Below are positions 12,434 to 27,000 of a stretch of DNA of 64,000 bases, piece by piece. Position 1 is the stretch's first letter, and every line of letters starts with the position of its first letter. The position numbers and the translations under genes were made by a program. Below the pieces are notes generated by a model. The model was not told the origin of the DNA. It saw only the letters and a list, made by a program, of their open reading frames with translations, and searched no databases. The DNA comes from Pagrus major (Eukaryota > Chordata > Actinopteri > Spariformes > Sparidae): NCBI RefSeq assembly GCF_040436345.1, contig NC_133232.1, forward strand, positions 35,444,265 to 35,508,264, given 5' to 3'.

Positions 12434-12894
12434 GGCGCGCACACGGACGGGGTCCCTCTCTCTGAGCTGAAAAAGAAGGAGGAAAAAATGCGCCACTCTT
12501 GGAGCGTCTTTCAAGGGGGGAAAAGTTGAGGAAGACAGAAGAGGACGAACCAAGGGGAGACTCGGATGAAAGCGCCTCCTTCGCTATTTCTCCTCGCACT
12601 GTAAATAGATGGTTATTTATGCGCATAAATGAAACAAACCTAAACGTAGCAGCGCTGCGTCTCCCTCTCTCTCTTTCTCTCTCTCTTTTTTTGGATAACA
12701 CAGCGGGGGGAGCCACATCCAAGCGTCGCTCGCATTTCCGGACAGAAACTTTCAGCTTTACTGGACCTTGAAGTTGCCTGAATTTTCGCTGTAAACACAA
12801 CTGCCGGTGTCAGAGTGCGTCAGGACGGTGGAATTTATCTCTACGCTTCGACGGCAGGAAAAAAACCAAAAGCCTCCACCGGTGTCAACAACTG

Positions 12895-15372
12895 GTAAGT
12901 GCAGCGGAGGCGCAGGGGCGCTAAAAGGAATAATAAAACTGAGATGTGAGTTAATGCGAGGGAAGAAATTTGTTCCACCTCGTGTTTCTTCCTTTCTTTT
13001 TTGTGCCTGTTCGCTGTAACATAAAGGAGCATGGAGTGATGTGAGGGCAGGGTTCGCCTCACAGGTCGGCGGATGATAATGATGTGTCATTAGCGGTGAT
13101 GGAGTGCGGGGAAATAAAAAACAACAGGGTAGACCTGCAGGTCCTGCAGGTGGTGAGGATTGTGAGAAAACTCATAAATATCGATAAAAATAGAAACATT
13201 TGTGCGTTTTAAGCATCAAATCCTTCTTCTCGTGCTCTAAAATGATGATTTATCTGAGCGCAAATTCCAATAAAGTGCGTAAAGTCGTGCGTAAACGCTT
13301 TAAAAGGCTCACAAACTAGCCTGAATTAAAAATGTGAGTTAATTCTCCAAAGCGAATTACAAATAATCGTGTTAATAAAAAGCGAATTAGATGATTCGAG
13401 ATGTGTTTTTATCCTCTGCACCGATATAAGGAGAGAAATAAGACGCGACGTTCACGGTCTCACGCCTTTAATTAATACAGGACCATATGGTGGAGGTTAG
13501 TCGATTCATCTCCCGGTAAAGGCTGCAGTCTCATGCTCTACTGTGATAATTTCAGAAGTAAAGCCAGTGCGAGGCAATGCCAGCTTTCTGTCTGCGCTGG
13601 GCCCGCTGCCACGTGAGTCACCGAGGCATATCAACTGTTGGTGGTGAGAGCACAGAGTGTCCGTGAAGTGAGAATGAATGGATGAACAGGATAAATATAT
13701 GTAATCGTGATATTAATGCAGGTATATTTTTAAACCTCGGATTGGATCTACAGCGGCGTGAAAAATAAAACAGAAATAAACATTTATTACCTGCAGGATT
13801 AAATTCCACTAAACCACCTTTAAAACTATTATTATTATTATTATCATTATTATTATTATTATTCGTGTTAAATATATTTTAACATGCTGGATAAACATGT
13901 TTGCCTCCGTATGTGTGTTAAAATCAGCGCAATAATATCGATTTTCTTTGCCTAAAACGTAAAATTCTCACATCATTTACACGTTTTATTTATTTGTGTT
14001 GAATATTTTTTGATTATTTTATAGAAATCTATTTTTCTCTCTCTCTCCTGTTACTTTGACGCAAATCCATGCTTTTAATTTGAAGTCTTCCACAAAAAAA
14101 TGAGATAAAAACAAATGTGCTAAAATAATTACCAGCAGAAACTGTTTCCGTATTTTTTACACAATAAAATAAAAAGACAGTTAAATGCGTAAATACCAGC
14201 AGGGCTGTGATTCCAGAGGCCGCAGATCAGGGTGAAATACTGGAGGCGACCCCTCATTAAATCTCCTCTGATTAGATAACACGGAGACGCGCGCAATAAC
14301 CTCACACCTTACAGCGCGACCCCCCCACTATTTCATTTTGCTGCGGGGGTGGAAGGGGAGGGAGGAGAAGAAAAGGGTGCGCAGGTAAAAACTTAACCTC
14401 CAATATCTTCCATCTTTTGAATTAAAGAAAAAAAGCCAACACAGCCTCTCAGTCACTCACAGATGATGTCGAGCAGGTGAAGAGAAGAACTGAGGAAAAT
14501 GGTTAACAGCATGACTGCATGCAAATTCAGCCCCGACTTGAATTATCATAAGCAAACAGTGTGAGCCTGGACTAATAAAACCCCATCTGTGTAACTTCAT
14601 ATCGAGGTAGTATGAGGGCTGCGATAATGAATTTTGTAATATCCCACCGACAGACATCTCAATCAGACTCTAATCCCGTGATTTTACTACGGAATCACTC
14701 CACTTCCAACTGCTGCAGGCTGCTGCTGCTGCTGCTGCCGCACGACGCAGGATCACACCGGCTCATGCAGAACACGGCGGCTTTTTATATGATCAGACTG
14801 GAGAAGAAGAAAATATAACACAACACATGACGTGTGAGAAAATGAGTTTCAGACTCTGATTTGATTTAAACTGTGTGAAAAAGGAGCGTCAGTGATGAGA
14901 TCATTCATTTTATCCAACACAGATTTTCTTGTTTCCATTCTTATTTTTTTTTTTACATGAAGTGTTTTCTGAAATGTCGCAGCTCAGAAGTGTTTCAGTC
15001 AAATTAAACTTCATTTTAGCAAAGAAATCTGACTTTCACACCAGAGAGACGCATTAAAAGCACATTTCTAATTACCCTCTCATCACAGAGCCTGCTGATG
15101 TCACACCTTCATGTTTTAAACTTTATATTCTGCGTTTCTCGCGTTAAATGTCTGAATTTTGCATCAATTTAAAATATTTTTCTCCAAGACCACCAACGTT
15201 TCTTTTCTTGCTAATCTAATCCTCATCCTCTGAACACACCTCTACTCTTCTTGTCCTCACGTCCAGGCCGAACATGATGCCTGCAGAAGGTAGCTGTGCG
15301 TCACTGAGCGGCAGAGGCTTGTTTACTGCCCTTAAAGTCTAATTGTGGCTCTTTTGTCTGTTTTTTTTACAG
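12895..15372 (+). other. pitx2: pitx2 intron 1 (a isoform), no gene
   Basis: This 2,478-base intron carries an ATT microsatellite (13,828-13,863) and a PstI-type palindromic duplication near 13,131-13,152. A GC-richer block at 14,195-14,340 stands out from the AT-rich surroundings and might be regulatory. A CTG run (about 14,719-14,737) is present. No coding exon was recognised. Confidence 0.6.
13828..13863. repeat. (ATT)n microsatellite
   Basis: ATT/TTA units with one interruption, in pitx2 intron 1. Confidence 0.9.
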
Positions 15373-15443
15373 AAGCGGTTTTCTCCAAATTGCCATAATG
15401 GACTCCCACTGCCGCAAACTGGCCACCACCTGCGCGCAAATAG
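15373..15443 (+). CDS. pitx2: pitx2 isoform-a first coding exon
   Basis: A T-rich tract ending in ACAG gives the acceptor at 15,372/15,373. The ATG at 15,398 opens 15 codons reading MDSHCRKLATTCAQI, then one base before a strong donor (GTGAGT at 15,444). The peptide matches the PITX2A/B N-terminus in length and layout (Met, acidic/polar residues, Cys-Arg-Lys-Leu, and a second Cys just before the junction). Splicing to 20,073 completes a GAA codon and reads on as EKEKTQ, as in vertebrate Pitx2a. The first 25 bases are 5' UTR. The short N-terminus is the only difference from isoform c. Confidence 0.88.
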
Positions 15444-16152
15444 GTGAGTATCTGATCCAGATGAGTCAGAACAGCGCAGCTCTCACACACCGCACACGTG
15501 CTATTTTAAGAAATTGGGATTTTTTGGAGATGAAATATGAAAGAATATTGTCAATTTAATTGGATATAAATATGATTTTATTTCATTTTGTTTGGCATAA
15601 AATGGCCAATGTTGCATTTGTAAAGGTTTTATACTGTTTGTTGCTCTCCAAACTTATTATTATTATATTTATTACATCTAATATTTAATTTCTGCATTTC
15701 TCTTTTCTTAAAGTGTCCCAACCCATAAAATAAGATTTATTAAAAAATGAGTCAACACTTCTGGCACTGTTTTGTTCCCAACTTCTCTTTTTGTATATTT
15801 TTATATATATATATACATAATTTTCTTAACAAAAAGCCAAATAATGTTGATTTCTCCAGAACATTCTGTTCAGCTCTGATGGATTTCTCACAAAATCATC
15901 TCAAATCTCTTTTCAAGACTCTAAAACTCCACTTGTGAGTTTAAAAAGCTGCTTTAGTTGTGTTTTTTTGGAGGATGTCACCGGTTTGTTAAGAAATGTT
16001 GAGTATTCAGAGATATTTTGGCCTTTCTGCTCGTCTGAGTGCAGGAGGAGCTGTTGGTGTGAGTGTGTGTGCAGGTTGTGTGCTGTCTTAGAGGGACCCC
16101 TGGTGGTTGGAAGTGGAAGTGCAGCTCAGCATCTTCAGAGGATTTGATGATG

Positions 16153-16182
16153 GTGATGATGATGATGATGATGATGATGATG
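16153..16182. repeat. (GAT)n microsatellite
   Basis: About ten GAT units. Confidence 0.95.
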
Positions 16183-16744
16183 ACAGCTCTTGTTGTAATT
16201 AAAAGAAGGACATGCCTGACCACCATCCTATAATTCACTTTAATTTGCAGATGCACTGTCCTGTTGCGCGCGGAGGCCTCAGTTCTCTGACGATCCAACA
16301 TGGATGTTTTATTGTGGTTTCACACTCTGAGACCAGTTTAGATCCTCTCCGCATTATTCCGCTGCATGTTTTCCTGCCCGACAAGAGTCTAAACAAAAGC
16401 CAGTCTGGGATTTATTAATTATTCTTCAGAGCGGAGGAGGGGGAGGAGGGGAAATGACATCAGGTCTTGTTAGAGTCTTAAACGAATAACCGATAAGTCT
16501 CATTCTGCCTCGTTTAGCCCACATTGACGGGGCTGTGTGGCAGAGGGCAGGCTGCTCTCCGCGCAGTGTGAACGACCATTGATTAAGAATAATAAGATAA
16601 TAAGATATAGACACACCAGCGTCGACTGTTCTGCTGCTGTTAATATATGCGGCGCTGGTCGGATTGACTCCGGGGAAAACTAAATGTATAATGAAAGCGC
16701 ATTCGTGAGGAGGAATATACTAATGGAGGAATCTGATGTGTCCT

Positions 16745-16916
16745 TAATCCTATGTAGAAAAAAGGAAAAGAAAAGAAAAAAGCCTTGTCGTCTCCCCCTA
16801 TATTGACTGAATTGCTAATTAATGGCCCTCTATGGCGGAGGCCGATTGCGCGCAGTAATCCGCAGAAGAGAGATAAAGCATTCAGAAGGCAGAAATGAAG
16901 AGGAAACCGATAATCC
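16745..16916. promoter_or_regulatory. pitx2: Cluster of three TAATCC (PITX-type) sites in pitx2 intron
   Basis: TAATCC occurs at 16,745-16,750, 16,856-16,861 and 16,911-16,916, all on the + strand, within 172 bases. The surrounding sequence is non-repetitive, with homeobox-type GCTAATTAATGG near 16,815. It is a candidate autoregulatory intronic enhancer; conservation was not tested. Confidence 0.35.
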
Positions 16917-17348
16917 ACTTCAAGTTTAGTATTACAACACGGCTGGAGGGAAAAAAGGAGCAACAGAGGGTTCGCTGTGTGGCATGAAATCAAAAATGAT
17001 TTTATTATTAATATTTTTAATTAAATGGAAAGCTAATTCTGAAATATAGAACTTTAATTATTAGACAACATTGTGTTATTGTTCTTATTTATTAAAACAG
17101 GTCTAACATAAGAAAAAAATCCCTTTTTTAAAATGGCCTTTTAGTAATTCTTTGCTAATTTAAAAACGCATGATTGTATTAAAATAAAATGTATCCATGA
17201 AAATAAATCCACCACTATTATATTAAATATTAATAACAAGAAATCATCTTAATTGAATCACTCAGAGCCTCCAAACAAGGTTTTATTGCTCTGCGTGAGA
17301 GGCGATTGGCTCCCCAGTTCTCATAAAGTATCATCCCTCCCTCAGTCC

Positions 17349-17350
<2 letters not shown>

Positions 17351-17426
<76 letters not shown>
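17351..17426. repeat. (GT)38 microsatellite upstream of pitx2c
   Basis: Uninterrupted 76-base GT run, about 1.9 kb before the isoform-c ATG. Confidence 0.97.
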
Positions 17427-17427
<1 letters not shown>

Positions 17428-17579
17428 GCATACACTCTACGGTCTGCTGGTATTTATATATCAGGGGCTTTCACGGGATTAGCCCAGTAACTTCTTAACA
17501 TCGCCAAGTTCCAAATGTGCTGGCTTGAATGGGGGCGTCCGCCCGGCCACGTGGACATGGGAAGTGGTGGTGTTGTTGT

Positions 17580-17580
17580 C

Positions 17581-17621
<41 letters not shown>
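17580..17621. repeat. (ATG)n microsatellite
   Basis: About 14 ATG units; the Met-repeat open frame over it is spurious. Confidence 0.95.
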
Positions 17622-18349
17622 TGTTATGGTGCAAGAAAAAGGACAAAAGTGACCAAAATGTGTAGATTTTACGCAGTTACGTGTCCATCACTTGGATCAC
17701 CTGTCAGCCAGCTGACACGTCTCCACCCTCCATCTCCACCTTGAAAATCAAAAGGCGCATTTGTTTGATTAAACGTGGTAACTTCTACTCCAGAGCCTCA
17801 ACGTCTCACCATCTCTGGAGAATTAAAAGGTTAAAAAAATAATAAAATGTGCTTCAACTCATTAAAAATCCTCCTTCAGAAATTCTTAGGCAAATGAGAG
17901 TCTTATCAGATTAAAAAAAAAAGACTACAGGAGTGCTGGCTGAGGGGTCCACGCGCAAAGTGTGGAGAGAGATCCGGTTAAGCGCCCAGATAAAGTAATC
18001 CGTCGTCAACAAACTGAGTCTGCGTGGTTAACTGCGGCTCCGCTGGGGTTGATTTAATGGATATCTGAACCTCAACTCTGCCGAGATCAAGAGGTTCGCC
18101 TCGTCTGACAACCAGTATGACTGAGTGACTGATGGTGCTTTGCATACAGGGATGTAGTGGATGGTTGAAAAAGCACTTCAGGCCAGTTTGGTTACGTTTT
18201 TGGAGCGCGCGCTGGGAACGCACTCCAGACATCTCCTCAAGTATCGAGCTGGATGTGAGGATTAGAGCTTCACGTGAATTAAATGTGTCGGTGGTTGTTC
18301 GCTTTTAAATATTTTTATCACCTTTTTATTCCACTGCCTCCCTCTGAAG

Positions 18350-18350
<1 letters not shown>

Positions 18351-18420
<70 letters not shown>
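18351..18420. repeat. (TG)35 microsatellite upstream of pitx2c
   Basis: Uninterrupted 70-base TG run about 0.95 kb before the isoform-c ATG. Confidence 0.97.
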
Positions 18421-18423
<3 letters not shown>

Positions 18424-18949
18424 CACCACAGCACGTGTGCGCCTTTTAACATACTGTACATGTCTGGCAGTTAGCGTCAGTTGACAAGTGCGCACAGGCA
18501 GTTTCGGGGCAGACTGGCACATCCTCCCCTTTGAAGTTACATTTATTTCCCCCCTTTAATCGCTCTTCTCGCCGCCTCTCTCTCTGCTGTGTTTGCAGTG
18601 TGCATATTTCTCTTTCATACAGTACAATCCGCTCGGTGGCTCGCTTTATCCACATTGAGTCCCTGAGTAAACTGCTGGTGACAGAGCCTGCGAGCACGAG
18701 CATCAATACGACGGCATCGTTTTGCTGGGCCACTGGACCCATCTCATAAAATGAGGCCAAACTGTGTTATTTTCATTTTTATTTGGTCTTGGGCTGCTGC
18801 GCAACGGCACCTCAGAGCGCCGCGGGTACACCGTGCGTCCCATCTCTCTTTACATGCTTTTATTTGGAAGAGAAAAATAAGCGCCAGCCCCGGCATAAAC
18901 ACATTGGCACACAGATCTCGTTTCTGCAGGCTCCGGTTGGTTGGGCCCA

Positions 18950-19372
18950 CCGTCACATCCACATGGATGTGCCTGTCAGAGAGAATATGGGCGGGCGCAG
19001 CGCGGTGACGTGGAGGTCTGGAGAGAGGCGCAGTTGGAGAGGCAGTGCGCAGGCAACAGCTGAAATGAACAGAGAGCGCTGGAGTGTGTGTATGCCTCTG
19101 GATCTAATATCACCTACCTGTCCTTGTCACTCTGATAGTCAGCCGAGGTAGCCGCTGTTTACCACCGACGCTAGTATGGCAGCACCTCACGGTCTGTTTT
19201 AAAGCCAGTTAGAAGAGAAAGCGGGCTTCATCTGAACCGCAAGAGGAGCCGCTCTCCTGCGCGTCTTTTTTGGAGAACTGAACACATTCCGCCGACGGAC
19301 TTTCCGCTTATCCTTGTCGCACTGAAGGGGACTTAATCTGCTTTTGACAGCCAGTTTTGCGATCTTCCGCCG
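18950..19372 (+). promoter_or_regulatory. pitx2: Probable pitx2c promoter and 5' UTR region
   Basis: The isoform-c ATG at 19,373 has no upstream acceptor that would link it to another pitx2 exon, so transcription must begin in the preceding sequence. The stretch is GC- and CpG-rich compared with its surroundings and includes a GC-box-like GGGCGGG near 18,988. No clear TATA box was found near a plausible start. Pitx2c is driven by an internal promoter in all vertebrates studied. Limits are approximate. Confidence 0.45.
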
Positions 19373-19556
19373 ATGAACTCTATGAGGGATCCATTAAACA
19401 CAGACCACCACCACCTCACAGGGAATAAACTTGCCTCCACGCACCACACGGCTCTGGCGATGGCCTCTAGTTTACAGCCGCTGCAGCGGTCTGTGGACTC
19501 GAAACACCGGTTAGAGGTGCACACGGTGTCGGACACGTCCAGCCCGGAGTCTGTCG
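19373..19556 (+). CDS. pitx2: pitx2 isoform-c first coding exon
   Basis: The ATG at 19,373 opens 61 codons plus one base, then a donor (GTAAGA at 19,557). The N-terminus starts MNSMRDPL and has a His-rich segment, as human PITX2C does. The segment ending [16 protein letters not shown] is nearly identical to the PITX2C-specific sequence just before the shared region. A second in-frame Met begins MASSLQPL, also present in the human protein; the first ATG is chosen because it matches the family start. Pitx2c is the left-side isoform that drives asymmetric heart and gut morphogenesis downstream of Nodal. Confidence 0.93.
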
Positions 19557-19882
19557 GTAAGAACCGCCCGGGGGTGCAGATGTTCCCAGCAAGGCGCCGC
19601 AGATGTCATATTGATATCAGACAAAAGACGGCTGCGATTGATCAGCGGAAAGGGAGTTTTACGTGCATGCTATTACAGCGATCATCTTACTCCCAGATAA
19701 TCAGTTCTGACACCGGCTTGTGCTGAAAGTTTCTGTGTTGTGTAAATAAAAGAGCTTGTCTCGTGACAGCTAAAATTTGTCAAGCATGTGTTGATAAACT
19801 GAGAGTCGAGATTAAATCAAAAGGTCGATTAAAATCTCATAAAATGAAGCACAATGTGTAATTAAAAACATAAGAAAAGTAA

Positions 19883-21705
<1,823 letters not shown>

Positions 21706-22810
21706 TACCTACCTGCACTGCAAAAAATCACCACCTTAGCGGGTCATTAGAGGCTAGTAGTGGCGCTTGAGGTGTTATTTTTCTCTGAAGGGAGTGAGGA
21801 AACGTGGCGGTGAGATAATTGTGCTTTTTCATGTGTTTCAAAAAAGGCAATTTCTTGTCACTAGTTGGAGTTATTCTGACTTTTTTTCCCCCTCAAGATT
21901 TTGCCACTTTTTCCAAACATATCACGAAACAAGTGAGATTATTCCATCGCACTTTATTTTAGGGGGAAAAAATATGATTTTTAAGGGTGATTACAAGACC
22001 AACTGGCTCGTTATGGTGGTCATTTTTTGCAGTGTGGTGGTAATCACAAACAGCCGGCCACAGGAACAAGAGACTACTACAACTACTTTTTCATTTTTCA
22101 AGAAAAAAAGGGCACTAGAAGACTGAACCACTGAAGCAAGCTCAACTCCAGCTCGGGAGTCAAACTGAAACGGGAGATTTTAGGTTTATTCCCCTTTTTC
22201 TGATGAGTCCGGGCCTGCTTCACACTGCGCCACAGTTTGAAAAAAAAAGGGCCTTTTTGTTTTTCTGGTGGATTTTTTTTGTGTTTTTTTGGACGTTAAT
22301 TGTTGACTGAAAAAAAGGTTGTATATATTTGAATTATCATCTCCTGTTTGTCGAGGCGAATGCGCTATAACCCTCCAGTCCTCTCCAGGTTCAATTTATC
22401 AACGCATGTGGAAGAAGAAGAAGAAGACGAAGAAGAAGAAGAAGAAGAAGAAACAAAAAAAAAAGACAGAACCCTAAAAAGGAATCATGTTTTGCTTGCA
22501 AACAAAAAGGGAATGTACATACTAAAAAAAACGCACCGGTTGTGTGTTTCTAACATATTATAAATTTATTATTAATGTCTGTGTGAATATCGATTTAGAA
22601 TAGAAATTCTGGATTTAAAAAAAAAAAAAAAGAAGAAGAAGAAGAAGAAGAAGCATCAAAAATGTTCCTGCGACAGATTATTTGGTTTTTGCTCTGTGTA
22701 TACTATTTGGTACGGAATTATGTTTTTTTTTTGTTTTTTTCCAAACATCCAAAAAAACTATTGTGTTTTATTTAATGGAAGTAAATATATTGTTCAAAAA
22801 CACTCACGAT
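21706..22810 (+). other. pitx2: pitx2 3' UTR (end estimated)
   Basis: A- and T-rich sequence follows the stop, with two GAA-type purine runs (22,411-22,451 and 22,632-22,654). No canonical AATAAA was seen between the stop and 23,600. AGTAAA at 22,780-22,785, with a GT-rich stretch downstream near 22,830, is the best variant poly(A) signal. The true end could lie further downstream, for example after AATAAA near 23,617. Confidence 0.4.
22411..22451. repeat. pitx2: (GAA)n purine run in pitx2 3' UTR
   Basis: GAA/GAC units. A second GAA run lies at 22,632-22,654. Confidence 0.9.
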
Positions 22811-24013
22811 GGGAGACTTTTATTGAATCTTTGTGTTGGCAGTCTGTTGGCGGAGTGTAGAGCAATGACAGTCTGTCTATAGCCCTTTTCGATTATGTGA
22901 GGCACTTGTGCGTCTAATCTATAGAGGAAAACAATGGGGCCGCTCCAATACACATATAGCGGCGAGATGCTCCGTCAGATTAACTGCTGAATACATGTCT
23001 GCCTGCTCAGCCAGGAGAGCCTCGGCTGCGGTCACTGGTGCTTGAAATAACACGGGAATCAACAAACAGGAGTTGGGACCACACAACAGTGACAACAGCC
23101 CATTAGAGCTCGTGTTTGAACTCGAGGGAGATGAGAAAACAGGATTTTTTTTATCCAATTAATGCTTTTAAAGTGATTTTACAAAAAAAAATGCAATTGC
23201 ACAAATTCACATTTGACTCATGATCTCCACATTAACCACACAGTGTTTTGTTTGGAGTTGATCTCGCTGCGTTTTTGCTCCACAAATCCAAAATCGCCCT
23301 CCCTGACTCTCCCGTGCATCTGTTTGCCTTCGCGTTATTGTTTCCTTTCGTGACTCGCCACTTTCTCTTTTTATTAGTATTATTATTAATATTAAGTCAT
23401 GCTTTATAGTGCAGCAAATGCGCCGTGGCAAAACAAGGCCACGGTCTGCTGGTGAAGGGGGAACTATGATGCACAAGCTTGAGCAAACAAGAGCGCGCAG
23501 AGTTATACGGAGGTATGTGGGGCCGAGGCCGGCTGCAGAGGAGAGCAGGCGGGGGACGAGTGCAGCCTCGTCGGGGAGGAACCACCGCGGCACTCCCCTG
23601 CAGGACGGAGACTAAATAAATAGCGCGAGTTTGGGTTTGGGGAGGATGAGCCGTGCGCACTTTTTTAGCCCCGAATTGTTGATCATGTGAGCTTGTTTGT
23701 GTTTGTGCTCATCACTGGAAAATTAGGAAGAAAAAAAAAAGTCAGTGTGGTTGGTGCAAAAGAGCTGATTTAGGATCTGATGTCAGGCAGAGGGAGGCCT
23801 CGGGGTCACCTCTCCAGGGGCTGGTTATTATGAAGAGAAATAAATCAGAGTTAAATAACAAACACAAAGAAGCATTCCTCTTTTAAAATCTCACTACATG
23901 TGATTTTCCCCTCACCCCTCTCACCCTCCGGAATTAGATTTCTGTCCAAAAAAAAAAAAAAACTTCGAGCCCCTTTTTGTGTCACCTTTTGATGGAGCAA
24001 TAATCAGCTGACA

Positions 24014-24030
24014 GGGGGGGGGGGGGGGGG
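24014..24030. repeat. Poly-G run
   Basis: 17 consecutive G; may be length-variable or a sequencing weak point. Confidence 0.95.
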
Positions 24031-27000
24031 ATAAGCCTCGGCTGCTGTAGAGGCGAATACGCACGTCTGCAGCCTCAATACACATCCGCACAATCAACAT
24101 GTGAGCAGAGGGATGACCCGAGGAGAAGAGGCTTCACTGGGGAAATGTTCATTTGGCTGAAACGACGCTCAGAGGACTGCAGACCTTTCAGCCTGTCCTC
24201 TCCTCTCCAGCCCTGCGCAAGGTAAGAACTTATTAAAGCTCCAATAGAAGGACAGCACACGCTCCTTTTAGCTGCTGCATGTTCGCTCATGTTTTAATTA
24301 CTGCAGAGATATCTCACAAAAATAAGCTTTTCTTTTTCTTTTTTTGCAGCACGGCTGCTTAAATTCTGCTCACGCTTTCGCCGGAATTTATATTCCAAAT
24401 CCAGACACCGCAGAGTCATTTATGCGTCAAACCAAACTCATTTTAAAGTCTGCTTCCCAGGCATAATCACGCATAATAACACAGGAGAAATATAAATAGT
24501 AAAAAAAAAGAAAAAATTACAAGCATGTAGTTCATGTTCCAACAAAGATACAATTATCAATCTTTTGTCCCGCCTCGGGTTTTCGGACACCCAGCACATC
24601 TTAATGTGAGATTTGTTCCGCCAGCTGATTAAAAAAAAGAAAGAAATCCAACGTGAGGTAACACGCCGAGCCGACACATCTCCAGCTCTCCCCCCTCCAA
24701 CCCCGCCGGGAATTCAAATAAAACGCGAGGGAGAGCAAATATCCAAACATGCAGCGTTACAGCTGCAATCTAAATAATTAACAATCTCTAAATAATCCTG
24801 CAGCGGCGGTTTGGAGGAGACTGGAGGTGATGCGGCTGATCAGGGAGCATGTTGTCTGATCACACGCTCATAAAAAGGCTGAAACACGCACAAGCTTCAA
24901 CCAAGAAAAGGTAGAATATGAACGGAAATGGAGATACTTCCGAGTGATTTTTCATTTAAAAATACAATTTTTGGCAACATTATGCAGCTACACAGCTCTT
25001 TACTGCATGTAATCAATAGATATGGCAATTATTCAAATGGGCACTGTGAAGTTTTGAACAAGAAATTTAAAGTCAGTGTTTAAATATTTTATAATATCAA
25101 TGAGGTAATAATACAAACTCAGAAATATTTATTTTCCTCCATAACTGAATAAACAAGCTGTTCTCAGAGGAACATAAGGTCCCAGAACACTGTTTGAAGC
25201 TTGAAAGGTGGCAGGGTCCGCCACATATAAACAAAGTAAAACAGGATGTGTTGTCCTTTAAGGTCAGTTTGTTTATTCAGAAAACAAAAATGAAGACCTT
25301 TCTCTTCCTCAAAACCACATAGTGCTCCTTTAAAGCTTGAAAGATGTACAAGTAAGAAGTGGATATTCATTTATGATATTTTTGTGTTTGCACGTGTGCC
25401 TCGTCTTAAAAACTACACAAATCAAGATTATATTTTTTAAATTAGTGGAAATTCAGGTCGTGGTTTTGTCCGATAAGATGCAGCAGGACGTGTGGGAGCT
25501 GTCGGGTTCTGGATGCAGCGAATGAACAAAGATTTCAGATGTGTCAGAGCGTGCCGGGGGAGGGGGGGTCCTGATCAATAGTTTATTTTTGAAGTGAGCA
25601 GTGATGCAACAGGCTCAAATTAAAATCACAGCAGGACTCGTCGTGGAACAACAGAGCAGCTTTAAAACACGAGAGATGGAGACTTCAGATCAGGAATTAC
25701 AGACTGTTGAAGCCAAATCTGTATCTAGAACACACAGATCGTCTTTACTGCCTCTTCTCCACAATCTGCACGTTTATGTCTCGAGGAAAACATTCAAATA
25801 CAATAGATATAATGTAATAATGCTAACACACACACACACACACACCTTTCTCTGTGTTCTGCGAGGTAAATATTTAAAGCTGCTGTGGCAGAAGGTTCGA
25901 GGCTCCTTCTACATGTGCTCCAGAATAAATATAAGATAATAGCTACACTGAAGGTTCACAGTCGACCTACAGACACACAACTCGTCTCAGCACTTTGCCC
26001 ATAAGTGCAGCAGCGGTCAGGCAGCTCAGAGGGCTGCTGCTGCTGCTGTGTGTCTTTGGGGGAGGTGGGAGGTTGAGGGGGTTTGGGGGGTGGGGGGGTT
26101 TGGCTCTGGACCAATGGCGGCCCAGCGGCTTCAGCTAAAGGTCACATGGTGTGACCTCACACATTCTCACCCTCACCTAAGGCCCGAGGAGAAGTTCTCC
26201 TTAACAAGAGCGCCCATCTCAGCTGAACTCCTGAAAAACCTCAAACCAACTTATTCATTCTTCTTCGCAGCTTTTCTCGACAAAATTAGGCAAGAAAAAG
26301 CTCAGAACTGGCTTTTGATTCGATATTAAAAGTTGTTTGCACACAGAAAAATGAAAAATACAACATACGTCTCTGCCTCTGGCTTTCATTCAAACACGTG
26401 CTTTGTGTGAAAATATTGACTTGCTGGTGTGGCACGCTTGGGAATCGCCACACAGATACACACTCCTGTCTGTTGCACGTATGTCAGCTGCATGTTGTGT
26501 GGATCTACACGCGTGTGTGTGTTCAAGTTGTGTATCCAGCCCCGACGGTGGGGGCTCGGTGCTGTTTGAGGGCAGGCGGCTGGCCAGAGCGTGTGAAAGC
26601 AGATAACCAGGGCGAATTTCATGACGCACACACTTCCTGCTCTCTGAAGTTCTATTAGAGGAGGATGAAAACAAAACACACATCTGAGATGTTTTCTCTC
26701 CAAATCAATTTCTACACTTTTAGCATGCTGAAAAGATCAGTAGCACGGCTCTCGTGGACCTTGAAATGATGGTGGAGGAAAAAATGATCCATCAGGAGAG
26801 ACTCATGAATTTATTTGATGGAGGAAACATATTTAAAAAGATCTCTGAGATGCAGTTTGCATGTTGGCTTGTTTCACAACTGAACCCTCAGCCACCGTAG
26901 GTCACGATCAGGAGCAGCTAAAGTGCTAAAATGTAAATGCTTGTGGCGTCATTTTGCTCTCTGATGTCCCCAGTTGTTCAAAATAATACATTAAATAAGA

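Larger units (their letters stand above)
12145..12894 (+). other. pitx2: pitx2 non-coding first exon (5' UTR, a-type), 5' end uncertain
   Basis: The 3' boundary is a strong donor, ACTG followed by GTAAGT, at 12,894/12,895. No pitx2 reading frame enters here; the first acceptor downstream with a Pitx2 N-terminus is at 15,373. The CpG-rich, purine-rich sequence between 12,440 and 12,890 looks like a vertebrate developmental-gene 5' UTR, and mammalian Pitx2a/b also begin with a non-coding exon. The 5' end is unknown and set from the TATA-like site. Confidence 0.5.
15444..19372 (+). other. pitx2: Intron between a-type exon and c-type first exon
   Basis: No coding exon was recognised, including no clear PITX2B-specific exon. 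The stretch contains ATG/GAT triplet runs (16,153-16,182; 17,580-17,621), two very long GT repeats (17,351-17,426; 18,351-18,420), and a stretch at 16,620-16,930 with three TAATCC cores. The end of this interval, roughly 18,500-19,372, must contain the promoter and 5' UTR of isoform c. Confidence 0.6.

Noticed and set aside
16095..16108. CTCF-like site (CCACCAGGGGTCCC on - strand)
   Set aside because: A mismatch at a core G makes it weak; not listed as a feature.
17529..17744. Open frame with a poly-Met stretch, and His/Thr or Cys/Val repeats over CA/GT runs (6,254; 17,253; 18,262; 34,054; 55,751)
   Set aside because: These are translations of microsatellites, not genes.
15444..19372. Possible pitx2b-specific exon
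   Set aside because: No open segment bounded by splice sites resembling the PITX2B insert was recognised; a targeted translated search would be needed to exclude it fully.
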